From assembly GCF_020907985.1 (NCBI RefSeq), contig NZ_JAJJPA010000001.1, forward strand, positions 372,001 to 436,000: a stretch of 64,000 nt of DNA, written 5' to 3'. The notes beneath the pieces were generated by a model. That model searched no databases, was not told where the DNA came from, and saw only the letters and a program-made list of their open reading frames with translations. This DNA comes from Kitasatospora humi (lineage in GTDB: Bacteria > Actinomycetota > Actinomycetes > Streptomycetales > Streptomycetaceae). The position numbers were made by a program, and so were the translations under genes. Position 1 is the first letter of the stretch; each line of letters begins with the position of its first letter. Of this stretch, positions 1-8,199 are shown one piece after another.

Positions 1-537
1 CGAGTCGATCAGCAGCGGCACGATGCCGTGCGAGCCGATCCGGGGGTTCTCCAGTTCGCGGCCGAGCAGCTGCACCGCGGCGGTCAGCTCGGGGTAGGCG
101 CCCGGTCGGGCCGGCAGGTGGACCAGTGCGGGCAGTTGGCCGAGCAGGGGGTGCGGCCGGCCCTGGTCCAGGTGGTAAGCGCCGCAGAGCAGGCTGGTGC
201 GGGCGCCGTCCCCGCCGAGCGACAGGGTGCCGAGCGGGGCGTCCGGACGGCAGGTGGTGGTCCCGGACTCGGCCACGGGGGAGTCGGGACGGTCGGCCAG
301 GACGTGACCGCGCCCGTCGCGCAGGAAGACCACGTCACCCGGGCCGAGCGGGATCGACTCGGTCAGGCCCGCCGCGCCGTCCCCCGGCAGCAGCCAGCAG
401 GTGCCCTGCAGCACCACGTGGAAGCTCGCGCCGGACACCGGCGCCAGTCGGATGCCCCAGGGCGCGCGACCCTCCGTGCGCACCGAAGCCGGCTGGCCGG
501 TGCGCATCGAACTCAGTGCCTCCGTCAGGACGTCCAT
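1..537 (-). CDS. AraC-family transcriptional regulator, N-terminal part (cut by window edge)
   Basis: This frame is open from an ATG at 537 to the left edge without a stop (179 codons seen). A good ribosome binding site (AGGAGGGGAG) lies just upstream. The visible part resembles the cupin-like ligand-binding half of AraC regulators: SFHVVLQGTCWLL, then a GDVVFLRDG-type turn, then a segment like LLCGAYHLD, typical of the cupin_6/AraC_binding family. The helix-turn-helix half would lie to the left, outside the window. It follows the oxidoreductase at 627 on the same strand with an 89-bp gap and may be co-transcribed with it. The ligand is unknown. Confidence 0.72.
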   Translation of the reverse strand, partial: MDVLTEALSSMRTGQPASVRTEGRAPWGIRLAPVSGASFHVVLQGTCWLLPGDGAAGLTESIPLGPGDVVFLRDGRGHVLADRPDSPVAESGTTTCRPDAPLGTLSLGGDGARTSLLCGAYHLDQGRPHPLLGQLPALVHLPARPGAYPELTAAVQLLGRELENPRIGSHGIVPLLIDS

Positions 538-626
538 CCTGCTCCCCTCCTGTGGTGCTGCCGGGACCGCTGCCGGGTCCTCGGACCCGGGCCGCCCGAC
601 GGTCGGACCGCCGGGCAGCCAGACTG

Positions 627-1550
627 TCAGACGGTCAGGACGATCTTGCCCTGGGTGTGGCCGCTCTCGATCAGCGCGTGGGCCTTGCCGGCCTCCTCCA
701 GCGGCAGCACCGCGGAGACGTGCGGACGGATCCTGCCCTCGTCCACCAGTGCGGCGATCGCCTCCAGCGCCGCGTAGTCCGGCTCCACCGAGACGCCGAT
801 GAACCGCCGACCGGCCGCCGTGACCTTCTCGGCCAACTCCGGGTTGCCGTGCTCCAGTACGGTGACCAGGATGCCGCCCGGACGCAGCACCTTCAGCGAC
901 TTCTCGCCCTCGGCGTTGGAATCGAAGACCACGTCGACGTCGCTCAGCACCTCGGAGAAGTCCACCGCCCGGGAGTCGACCACTTCGTCCGCACCCAGAC
1001 CGCGCACGAAGTCGTGGCGGGCCGCGCCCGCCAGCGCGATCACGTGTGCGCCACGGACCTTGGCGATCTGCACGGCCAGGTGGCCGACGCCACCGGCCGC
1101 CCGGTGGACCACGACCCGGTCGCCCGGGCCGATCTGCGCCCGGTCCACCAGGCCCTGCCAGGCGGTCAGCGCGGCGAGCGGCAGCGCGGCGGCGTGCACA
1201 TGGTCGACGGTGGCGGGCTTGCGGGCCACCTGCCGCGACGGGGTGGCCAGGTACTCCGCGTAGCCGCCGGCCTCACGGGGGAAGAAGGGCATCCCGTAGA
1301 CCTCCTCGCCCACCTCGTACCGGGCGCCCGGGCCGGCCTCCTCGACCACGCCGGAGACGTCCCAGCCGAGGCCGAACGCCGGCTCGCCCAGCAGCGGGAA
1401 GGCACCGGAGCGGACGGCCGCGTCCACCGGGTTGATGGCGCTGGCGTGCACCCGGATCAGCACCTCACCGGAGCGCGGCTTGGGGCGCTCGGTCTCCACG
1501 ACCTCCAGCACCTCGGGACCGCCGAAGGACTTCTGAACAACCGCACGCAT
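627..1550 (-). CDS. NADP-dependent quinone-type oxidoreductase (MDR superfamily)
   Basis: 307 aa. It begins MRAVVQKSFGGPEVLEVVE, the usual N-terminus of zinc-independent quinone/enoyl reductases in the medium-chain dehydrogenase family. A GroES-like domain (about residues 1-125) contains SAINPVDAAVRSG; the Rossmann domain contains the nucleotide loop AAGGVGHLAVQIAK and LGADEVVDSR. No catalytic or structural zinc cysteines are present. The substrate is probably a reactive carbonyl or quinone reduced with NADPH, but the sequence does not define it. The ATG at 1550 was chosen because GGGAGGG lies upstream and the homologous start is here; the open frame extends further but those residues do not look coding. 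A dyad at 1595-1611 may control it. Confidence 0.88.
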   Translation of the reverse strand: MRAVVQKSFGGPEVLEVVETERPKPRSGEVLIRVHASAINPVDAAVRSGAFPLLGEPAFGLGWDVSGVVEEAGPGARYEVGEEVYGMPFFPREAGGYAEYLATPSRQVARKPATVDHVHAAALPLAALTAWQGLVDRAQIGPGDRVVVHRAAGGVGHLAVQIAKVRGAHVIALAGAARHDFVRGLGADEVVDSRAVDFSEVLSDVDVVFDSNAEGEKSLKVLRPGGILVTVLEHGNPELAEKVTAAGRRFIGVSVEPDYAALEAIAALVDEGRIRPHVSAVLPLEEAGKAHALIESGHTQGKIVLTV

Positions 1551-1594
1551 CGGGGTTTTCCCTCCCTGACGGCCCGGCAGTTCCGCCGGGCTCT

Positions 1595-1611
1595 CGTTGA
1601 CGTGATCAACG
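1595..1611. promoter_or_regulatory. Operator-like dyad upstream of the 627-1550 oxidoreductase
   Basis: CGTTGA-CGTGA-TCAACG: two perfect 6-bp arms around a 5-bp spacer, 45 bp upstream of the oxidoreductase start. Such dyads are typical of small dimeric repressors. The binding protein is unknown; the neighbouring AraC-type regulator is a candidate, although AraC proteins usually use direct repeats. The rest of the 1551-1998 gap shows no other gene or clear signal. Confidence 0.4.
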
Positions 1612-1998
1612 GTAGGCGGCACGGGTGAGACGGAAAATGGCCCACGATCCAGCTTCGATGTCCCAGCGTCCACAGCGGCGCGGTTCTCGGCCATGTCCTG
1701 CGACCCGGCGGAGTCTAAGCACAACCGCCCACGCCCAGTGCCGCGTTGGCCTCGGCCGGCCGGCCGGCCGGTCGCTCGGCAGCCGCGGCGCCGAGCAGCG
1801 ACGGGCCCGCCAACCGATGGCCGCGGCGAACTGCGAGCCGGCTGGTCCGGCATCGGCGAGCCGCACGGTCCCGCTGCGCACGGGCGGGTGCGCATCGATC
1901 CACCACGAGCCACCGGTTTGGGCGGCAGGGATCGGGGCAGGAGCGGTCGCACAACGGCGCCCGGGGAGCGCACCCCGACCGGATCGGAGGCGTACGAG

Positions 1999-2421
1999 AT
2001 GAACTTGAACGACTTGACGGTGACCGCCGAGGTCGAGGTCGAACTACTGGTCCCGGGCCGGCCGGAGCGGATCCCCCTGCGATCCACCTGGGCCTACGAC
2101 AGCTACGATCCGCTGGCGGTCCGGGTCGACTTCCTGATGCCGCTCGGCAGCCCCGAGCGCTGGACCTTCGCCCGGGAACTGCTCGCAGAGGGCCTGAACG
2201 CCCCGGCCGGTGACGGGGACGTGGTGCTGCAGCCCGAGGCCGACCTCGACCACGTGCGGATGCTGCTGCGCGGCGCCAACGGTGCGGCGGCGGTGCTGCG
2301 GGCGGACGAGCGGGGCCTGCGCGACTTCCTGGAGCGCAGCTACGCGCGTGTGCCCCCGGGCGGCGAACAGTGCACACCCGCCCTCGACCGGTGGCTCGGC
2401 GAGGTGCTGGACGGGAGCTGA
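1999..2421 (+). CDS. SsgA-like sporulation/cell-division protein (SALP)
   Basis: 140 aa, the normal length of SsgA-like proteins, which are found in spore-forming actinomycetes and help position division and spore-wall enzymes. Recognisable features are the acidic N-terminal strand (TVTAEVEVELLV), the central STWAYDSYDPLAVRVDF segment (family signature near residues 33-49), WTFARELLAEGL, and the C-terminal LRDFLERSYARVPPG helix. The ATG at 1999 has GGAGG eight bases upstream; upstream codons of the open frame lack family similarity. It stands alone, so I cannot assign it to a specific SsgA-G member. Confidence 0.92.
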   Translation: MNLNDLTVTAEVEVELLVPGRPERIPLRSTWAYDSYDPLAVRVDFLMPLGSPERWTFARELLAEGLNAPAGDGDVVLQPEADLDHVRMLLRGANGAAAVLRADERGLRDFLERSYARVPPGGEQCTPALDRWLGEVLDGS

Positions 2422-2583
2422 CCGTCCGTTCGGCCGGCTCGGGCACCTTGCCGGGCCGGCGGTCCCGAAGGGGCTCGCGGCCGGCAGGGCGCGACCGCCG
2501 CACCGCACCGGCTTTCGAACCCCGCTGACCCGGACGGCCCACCCGCCGCGCCACATCACCAGCCCCGCCATAGGTTTGCCACC

Positions 2584-2865
2584 ATGAGGACTTACCAGAG
2601 CCGCGTCACGGTCGTCTCCGGCGACGTGGAGTTCCCCGCCGACGCCGAACTCCGGGCGGAGAACGCCGGCGACGCACCGTCCGAGTGGCGCGGCGCACTC
2701 ACGGTCGCGGATCCCAAGGACCTCACCGAGCTCCTCAACCGCCGCACCGGGATGCTGCTGTTCCCCACGGGGCAGGAAGGCGACTTCACGGTGGATCCGA
2801 GCTCGTCGCACGAGCCGGGATCCACTCGGGTCGAGATCGTGGGCATGGGCTCGGAACCGTTCTGA
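2584..2865 (+). CDS. Small hypothetical protein (93 aa)
   Basis: I do not recognise a named family. The protein is compact, acidic and soluble, with alternating strand-like segments (YQSRVTVVSGDVEFPADAELRA near the N-terminus, FTVDPSSSH and TRVEIVGMG near the C-terminus), suggesting a small beta-sandwich or barrel. There is no signal peptide, membrane segment or cysteine. It lies 162 bp after the SsgA-like gene in the same direction and is followed within 16 bp by a strong hairpin terminator, which supports its being transcribed. The start codon context (GCCACC-ATG) has no clear Shine-Dalgarno. Confidence 0.65.
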   Translation: MRTYQSRVTVVSGDVEFPADAELRAENAGDAPSEWRGALTVADPKDLTELLNRRTGMLLFPTGQEGDFTVDPSSSHEPGSTRVEIVGMGSEPF

Positions 2866-2880
2866 CGGCGTCGACGCACC

Positions 2881-2904
2881 GGAGCCCCCGCTCGCGGGGG
2901 CTCC
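2881..2904 (+). terminator. Hairpin terminator after 2584-2865
   Basis: GGAGCCCCCGC-TC-GCGGGGGCTCC is a perfect 11-bp inverted repeat with a 2-base centre (effectively a 10-bp stem and 4-base loop). It lies 15 bp after a stop codon. There is no long T-run, as is usual in Streptomyces. Confidence 0.7.
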
Positions 2905-3001
2905 CTGCCGCGGTTGGGTCCGGTTCCGGTGGAGCGACCGAACGGGTGCGGTCGGCCGCGCTGCCGGGCGGCCGGCGGGCGGGCTTCCGGCGGCAGCAAC
3001 G

Positions 3002-3493
3002 TCAGAGGCGGTAGGCGTGCACGCCCTGCGGCAGCTCGGCGAGGTCGGGCCGCCACTGTGCCAGCACCCAGGCGGACGGCCCGAACATCGGCTCCGGCAA
3101 CTCGTCCAGCCCGCGCCGCTCCCAACCCGCGCAGGCGTGCGGTTCGGTGACCTGCGCCGGATCGTCGGACGGCGGCGCCAGCACCGCCGCCGTCAGCCGC
3201 GGCCACCCCGCCAGATGGTCCAGCACCACGCCCAGCACCCGCATCCGCCCGGCAGGCAGCACGATGCCGGTCTCCTCGGCCAGTTCGCGCGCGGCGGTCT
3301 GCTCGAAGGACTCACCGGGCTGGTCCGCCTTGCCGCCGGGCAGGCTCCAGCTGGGCGGCTCCCCGGCCGTGGTGCGGCGGCCGATCAGCACGCCCCGGCC
3401 GTCCAGGGTCGGGACGATCACCCCTGCGCCGATCAGCGGTGACTTGATCGGCGGGTTCTCCAGCACGGGGCGCATGGCCGGGGTCGCGGTCAT
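3002..3493 (-). CDS. Nudix hydrolase
   Basis: 163 aa. The Nudix box is at about residues 53-77: GGKADQPGES, then AARELAEETGI. The RELxEExG core and the preceding Glu are intact, but the glycine-to-glutamate spacing is one residue longer than the textbook GX5E pattern. A basic strand (GVLIGRRTTAGEP) precedes the box as in MutT-like and ADP-sugar enzymes. C-terminal WERRGLDELPEPMF is the usual substrate-proximal strand/helix. Hydrolysis of a nucleoside diphosphate derivative is expected; the substrate cannot be told. The SDR gene upstream ends at 4982-3498, only 4 bp before this gene, so the two are probably co-transcribed. Confidence 0.88.
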   Translation of the reverse strand: MTATPAMRPVLENPPIKSPLIGAGVIVPTLDGRGVLIGRRTTAGEPPSWSLPGGKADQPGESFEQTAARELAEETGIVLPAGRMRVLGVVLDHLAGWPRLTAAVLAPPSDDPAQVTEPHACAGWERRGLDELPEPMFGPSAWVLAQWRPDLAELPQGVHAYRL

Positions 3494-3497
3494 CTGA

Positions 3498-4982
3498 TCA
3501 CCAGTTCGTGGGCTCGAAGTCCTTCAGGAAGCAACCGAACAGATCCTCGCCGCGCTCACCGCGCACGATCGGGTCGTACACCCGGGCCGCGCCGTCCACC
3601 AGGTCGAGCGGGGCGTGGAAGCCCTCGTCCGCCAGCCGCATCTTGTCCGGGTGCGGCCGCTCGTCGGTGATCCAGCCGGTGTCCACGGCGGTCATCAGGA
3701 TGCCGTCGGTCTCCAGCATCTCCCGGGCACTGGTCCGGGTGAGCATGTTCAGCGCGGCCTTCGCCATGTTGGTGTGCGGGTGGCCGGCACCCTTGTAACC
3801 ACGGGAGAACTGGCCCTCCATCGCGGAGACGTTCACCACGTACTTGCGGCGGGCCGGCGACGCGGCCAGCGCCGGGCGCAGCCGGCTGACCAGGATGAAC
3901 GGCGCCGTGGAGTTGCACAGCTGGACCTCCAGCAGCTCGATCGGGTCGACCTCGCTCACCGTCTGCACCCAGCTGTTGGTGTCCACCAGGTCGGGCACCA
4001 GGCCGCCGGCGTCGATCGCCGTGCCGGCCTCGATCCGGGCCGGCGAGGCCGAACCGGTGACCAGCGCCAGCTCGGTGACCTGCTGTGCCGACAGCGCGTC
4101 GCCGCCCGAGCGGCCCGGCAGCGCCGGACGCTCCACCGCGCCGCTGCCGAAGGCGCCGATCACCTCGCTGACCGGCAGCTCACCGGCCGGCAGCGGCGCC
4201 GACTCGGCGGCCACCAGTTCCGCGTAGGCGGCCGGGGAACGGCGCACGGTCTGCGCGGCGTTGTTGATCAGGATGTCCAGCGGGCCGTCCGCGGCCACCG
4301 AGTCGGCCAGCGCGACCACCTGGGCCGGGTCCCGCAGATCGATGCCGACGATCTTCAAACGGTGGAGCCACTCGGCGCTGTCCGGCATCGCCTTGAAGCG
4401 GCGGATCGCGTCCTTGGGGAACCGGGTGGTGATCGTGGTGTGCGCGCCGTCCCGCAGGAGCTTCAGCGCGATGTACATCCCGATCTTGGCTCGACCGCCG
4501 GTGAGCAGCGCACGGCGTCCCGTCAGGTCGGCCTGCTGGTCGCGCTTGGTCCGGTTGGTTATCGCGCACTTCGGGCAGAGCTGGTGGTAGAACGCGTCCA
4601 CCTCGACGTAGCGGTCCTTGCAGACGTAGCAGGAGCGCGGGCGCTGCAGGATGCCGGCGATCTCATGGCTCGGCGTCGGCGAGGTGAGACCGAACACACC
4701 GGCGGTCTCGTCGTCGATCCGCCCCGGTGCGCCGGTCGCGGTCCGGGAGGTCACCGCCCGGTCGTTGGCGGTCTTCGCCGCCCGCGACTCCTGGCGGCGG
4801 CGCTGCTTCACGGTGCGGAAGATGTGCGCGACCGCCTTGCGGACGGTGATCGCGTCCGGGTGGTCGACGTCCAGCTCGTCCAGCTCCGCCAGCACGTCCA
4901 GGCAGTGCTGCAGCCGCTCGGGGTCGATGCCGGGACCGTACTCGATCTCGCCCGCGACCTGCTGCTCCACTGCCCTCGTCAT
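3498..4982 (-). CDS. SDR-family oxidoreductase with Cys-rich N-terminal extension
   Basis: 494 aa, about twice a normal SDR. Residues 1-100 are a helical, charged region. Near residues 113-133 is a CYVCKDRYVEVDAF...CPKC arrangement (CxxC-x16-CxxC), which looks like a zinc ribbon or treble-clef knuckle. The SDR core then begins with TGGRAKIGMYIALKLL (TGxxxxIG nucleotide loop), followed by ILINNAAQT (NNA motif) and NVSAMEGQF. In the usual YxxxK position there is HTNMAKAALNML, so the lysine is kept but the tyrosine appears to be His or Asn. I chose the ATG at 4982; the open frame runs further but antisense to the dehydrogenase at 5151. The substrate is unknown. Confidence 0.82.
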   Translation of the reverse strand: MTRAVEQQVAGEIEYGPGIDPERLQHCLDVLAELDELDVDHPDAITVRKAVAHIFRTVKQRRRQESRAAKTANDRAVTSRTATGAPGRIDDETAGVFGLTSPTPSHEIAGILQRPRSCYVCKDRYVEVDAFYHQLCPKCAITNRTKRDQQADLTGRRALLTGGRAKIGMYIALKLLRDGAHTTITTRFPKDAIRRFKAMPDSAEWLHRLKIVGIDLRDPAQVVALADSVAADGPLDILINNAAQTVRRSPAAYAELVAAESAPLPAGELPVSEVIGAFGSGAVERPALPGRSGGDALSAQQVTELALVTGSASPARIEAGTAIDAGGLVPDLVDTNSWVQTVSEVDPIELLEVQLCNSTAPFILVSRLRPALAASPARRKYVVNVSAMEGQFSRGYKGAGHPHTNMAKAALNMLTRTSAREMLETDGILMTAVDTGWITDERPHPDKMRLADEGFHAPLDLVDGAARVYDPIVRGERGEDLFGCFLKDFEPTNW

Positions 4983-5150
4983 CCCGTGCTGCTTCCCTGC
5001 TCGTCCTGGTACCCGCCCTTTACTCGATGAATCGTACGGAGTGCCGGACGAGCGGCCAAACGACGCCCGGTGGCCGGGGAGCGGGTGGGTGCGGCTCGGT
5101 GGGCGGACGGGGGAGGGGGCGGGTGCGGCTCGGTGGGTAGATTGCCCGAC

Positions 5151-6122
5151 ATGATCCCTGCGTCCGCATCCGAGTCCGCCCCCGTGCCTGCCCCGGTCGT
5201 ACTGCTGCCGTACCCCGGCGAGCAGATCCCAGACCTGCCCGACGGCCTTGAGCTGCACACCTTCGACGGCTACGCCTGCGACGGCCGCCCCGGGCCGCCG
5301 CCGGCCGAGCTGCTGGCCCGCGTCGAGGTGCTGGTCACCCCCTATCTGCGGACCGGCACCGTGCTGCCCTTCCTCGGCTCGATGCCGCGCCTGCGAGTGG
5401 TGCAGACGCAGACCGCCGGGGTCGACGACATCGCCCCGCACCTGCCCGCGGGGGTGACCCTCTGCAACGCGCGCGGCGTGCACGACGCCAGTACGGCCGA
5501 GCTCGCCGTGGCGCTCACCCTGGCCTCGCTGCGCGACCTGCCCGGCTTCGTGCGCGGCCAGGACGCCGAGCAGTGGCGCGCCGGCTTCTACCCCGCGCTG
5601 GCGGACAAGCGGGTGCTGATCGTCGGCTACGGCTCGGTGGGCGCGGCGATCGAGGCCCGGCTGCTCCCGTTCGAGGTCGAGGTGGCGCGGGTGGCCCGGA
5701 CCGCCCGGACCGCGCCGCAGGGCCCGGTGCACTCGCTCGCCGAGCTGCCGGAGCTGCTGCCGCAGGCCGACGTGGTGATCCTCGCCGTGCCGCTCACCGA
5801 CCAGACCCGGCACCTGGTGGACGCCCGGTTCCTGGCCGCCATGCGGGACGGCGCACTGCTGGTCAACGTGGCCCGGGGTGCCGTGGTGCGCACCGACGAC
5901 CTGCTCGCGGAGCTTACCGCCGGGCGCCTGCGTGCCGCGCTGGACGTCACCGACCCGGAGCCGCTGCCCGCCGGTCACCCGCTCTGGCACGCGCCCGGCG
6001 TGCTGATCTCACCGCACGTCGGGGGCAGTTCTTCGGCCTTCCTGCCGCGTGCCCGACGGCTGATCGGCGCGCAGCTGACCCGGTTGGCGGCAGGGGAGCC
6101 GCTGGCGAACGTGATGGAGTGA
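5151..6122 (+). CDS. D-2-hydroxyacid dehydrogenase (NAD-dependent)
   Basis: 323 aa, standard for the family. The N-terminal catalytic domain carries QTQTAGVDDI, the substrate-loop region. The Rossmann domain has VLIVGYGSVGAAIEARL (GxGxxG near residue 165), then ADVVILAVPLT, the catalytic arginine region NVARGAVVRTDDL, the glutamate in DVTDPEPLP, and the catalytic histidine in SPHVGGSS near residue 290. It should interconvert a 2-keto acid and a D-2-hydroxy acid. It diverges from the SDR gene at 4982 across 168 bp. No clear SD precedes ATG 5151, so a leaderless or weak start is possible. Confidence 0.9.
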   Translation: MIPASASESAPVPAPVVLLPYPGEQIPDLPDGLELHTFDGYACDGRPGPPPAELLARVEVLVTPYLRTGTVLPFLGSMPRLRVVQTQTAGVDDIAPHLPAGVTLCNARGVHDASTAELAVALTLASLRDLPGFVRGQDAEQWRAGFYPALADKRVLIVGYGSVGAAIEARLLPFEVEVARVARTARTAPQGPVHSLAELPELLPQADVVILAVPLTDQTRHLVDARFLAAMRDGALLVNVARGAVVRTDDLLAELTAGRLRAALDVTDPEPLPAGHPLWHAPGVLISPHVGGSSSAFLPRARRLIGAQLTRLAAGEPLANVME

Positions 6123-6141
6123 CCGCTCGTTCGGTGCGGGC

Positions 6142-6750
6142 TCAGCCCAGGCGCCGCAGCTGGCCCGGGGTGAGAGCGATGCCGAAGTGTTCGTGGTAGG
6201 CGTCCGACCGCTGCCGGTCGGTGACCAAGTCCTGCTCGGTCCGCTCCCCGTCGTCGCCGGTGCGGATCAGCCGGTTCCGGCCAGTGAGACCCGGCCGGTC
6301 CCGGTGGGCAGCGAGCACAGGGTGCGCTGAGTGAACGTGGCGGCCGGGGAGGTTGCCCGGAACCAGCAGGTCGGTGCGAAGTCCGCGAGCTGGTAAGGGC
6401 GTTGGTCGATCCGGTACTGCGGTTGGCCGTCGGTGAGCCCGTCCGGGTCCGGCGGCCCGGACCCGCTGTGCCGCTCGACGACCCGGAAGGTGCCGGCCCG
6501 GTGCACCTGTTCGCCGCACTCGTCCAGGCAGAGCGGCGGAAGTTGAAGCGGCCGAAGCCCACGTCCACCAGCCGGGCCCGCTCTAGCTGGACCCGCAGCG
6601 CCAGGTGGTCCATGGGAATGCCCGGCGTGCCCCCGGCGAACACCCGGGCACTGAGCAGCTCGACCTGGAAGCCCAGGGCGGTGAGCAGCGCCGGGAACGC
6701 GCCGTTGAGTTCGGCGCGCACGGTGCCCCTTACCGGTCGGTTGCCTTCGG
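6142..6750 (-). pseudogene. Decayed arylamine N-acetyltransferase (NAT)
   Basis: Reading leftwards on the minus strand, three frames together spell the C-terminal two-thirds of a NAT enzyme. Frame 1 (from about 6750) gives ELNGAFPALLTALGFQVELL, MDHLALRV and LVDVGFG. Frame 2 (about 6510 to 6270) gives DGLTDGQPQYRIDQRPYQLADF and TSPAATF. Frame 3 (about 6280 to 6142) gives LIRTGDDGERTEQ and YHEHFGIAL. Two frameshifts (near 6515 and 6275) are needed. The stretch that should hold the catalytic RGGYC-xELN reads RGTVRAELN, so the active-site Cys is lost, and everything upstream of it is missing. It lies tail-to-tail with the hydroxyacid dehydrogenase. Confidence 0.75.
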
Positions 6751-6778
6751 TTGCGCGATCGTTGATGGCTGCTTCAGG

Positions 6779-8047
6779 CTACCGTGGGCCGCTGACAGGG
6801 CGGTTGGCCGGTTGGTCAGGGTGGCCGGTCGGTGCGGTGGACCGGGGTGTGGGTGGTTGGTCGGCGTGTGGTTGGCCGGTCGGGGTGGGTGGTGGCCGGT
6901 GCAGGCGGTCGGCCAGCCCGGGTGCCAGTACCGCGGTGACCGCCAGTGAACCCGCGGCCAGCAGCGCGATGGTGAGCCCCGGGCCGACCCGTTCGGCCAC
7001 CGCGCCGGCCAGGGCCGCGCTGAGACCCTGGGCGGTGCCCATGCCCGCCGAGTGCAGGCCGAGCGCCTGGCCGTGGCCGGTGGCAGGAGTGCGGGCGAGC
7101 AGCTGCTCCTGCAGGGGGAGTGCGGCCGCATAGCCGACCGAGGCCACGGCAGCGGCCGGCAGTGCGAGGGCCACGGGCGGATGGAGGACGAAGAGCAGGT
7201 AGGGCGCGGCAAGGAGGAGGTTCAGCGGTACGCCGAGCCGGGCTCGCAGCCGTGGCGTCAGGAACCGGCCGACCACCGCGTCCCCGAGCAGCATTCCGGC
7301 GGCGGCCGCGGACAGCAGCAGCCCCGCCTGCCGGGGGGCGTAGGGGAGGAAGAGCGACTCGCATCCCACGATCAGGCCATTGGGTACCCAGAGCGCCAAG
7401 TACACTGTCCGGCGCGCCCGGTCGCCGAGCAGCTGGGCGGTGGGCACGCTCCCGTGGCCTGGTGCGGCGCGCGGTGCCCGGGGACGCAACCCCAGCAGGG
7501 CCGCTATCGCCCCGGTCAGGTGCAGCGCGGCGCCGAGCAGCAGCGCCTGACGTGGCGTCAGGACGGCCATGAGCACGCCGCCGACCGCGAAACCGCAGAC
7601 CTGCAGCACGCCGTTGGCGACGTTGAGGGCGGCCCGGCCGAGTGGGTACTTGTCACCCGGGAGCAGTTCGGACAGCAGCCCGTACCGCACCCCGCCACCG
7701 AGGGCGCCCGCCATGCCCAGCACCAGCAGCAGGCCGAACAACGCCCACTCCGGTAGACCCCGCACCGCCTGCAGCGCCGTGCCGGCCGCGAACAGCAGGG
7801 CGAGGGCCGTCAGCGCGGCTCGTGGTGGCAGCCGGTCGGCGGCGCGCAGCAGCGTGGCGGCGCCCAACACCTGGGCCAGCGCCGGGCCGAACATCGCCAG
7901 CGCGGCCAGCAGCGGCGACCTGGTCGAGGTGAAGACGAGCGTTCCCAGCGCCAGCGAACCGACGGTCTGGGCGGCGACTTGCGAGCTGGTGAGGAGGAAG
8001 AGCGGGGTGAACTCCGGGGTGCGGAACAGGTCGCGGTAGCTGGGCAT
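6779..8047 (-). CDS. MFS transporter
   Basis: 422 aa with about 12 hydrophobic helices; the N-terminus MPSYRDLFRTPEFTPLFLL and following ALFGLLLVLGMAGALG are typical of small-molecule exporters of the major facilitator superfamily. The last 40 residues form a Pro/Thr/Gln-rich, probably disordered cytoplasmic tail (PPTPTGQPHADQPPTP), coded by a G/T-rich repetitive stretch at about 6800-6910. Start ATG 8047 fits the first helix; upstream codons of the frame lack similarity. It is divergent from the ArsR-like regulator at 8200, with an operator-like dyad at 8087-8104 between them, so it is probably repressed by that regulator. The substrate is unknown. Confidence 0.86.
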   Translation of the reverse strand: MPSYRDLFRTPEFTPLFLLTSSQVAAQTVGSLALGTLVFTSTRSPLLAALAMFGPALAQVLGAATLLRAADRLPPRAALTALALLFAAGTALQAVRGLPEWALFGLLLVLGMAGALGGGVRYGLLSELLPGDKYPLGRAALNVANGVLQVCGFAVGGVLMAVLTPRQALLLGAALHLTGAIAALLGLRPRAPRAAPGHGSVPTAQLLGDRARRTVYLALWVPNGLIVGCESLFLPYAPRQAGLLLSAAAAGMLLGDAVVGRFLTPRLRARLGVPLNLLLAAPYLLFVLHPPVALALPAAAVASVGYAAALPLQEQLLARTPATGHGQALGLHSAGMGTAQGLSAALAGAVAERVGPGLTIALLAAGSLAVTAVLAPGLADRLHRPPPTPTGQPHADQPPTPRSTAPTGHPDQPANRPVSGPR

Positions 8048-8086
8048 GCGGGGAGCCTGCCGGATGTCGCACGGGTGCGGGTACTG

Positions 8087-8104
8087 TTTCGCGGCAGTGC
8101 GAAA
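8087..8104. promoter_or_regulatory. Operator-like dyad between MFS gene and ArsR-like regulator
   Basis: TTTCGC-GGCAGT-GCGAAA: perfect 6-bp arms with a 6-bp spacer, in the shared 152-bp divergent region. The layout (winged-helix regulator facing the transporter it probably controls) is the classic autoregulated exporter arrangement. The assignment to this regulator is inference. Confidence 0.5.
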
Positions 8105-8199
8105 GGTGCGGGTCCGGGGGCACCGAAGAGGGTGGGCCGGCCGGGGTCGGGGGCGCACTGCGCGGTACTGCGGTGCGACGACGTGGAAGGGCTGCAGGC

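Noticed and set aside
1551..1998. N-terminal extension of the oxidoreductase (frame open to about 2087)
   Set aside because: Extension lacks family similarity, and the internal ATG at 1550 has a good SD and the canonical MRAVV start.
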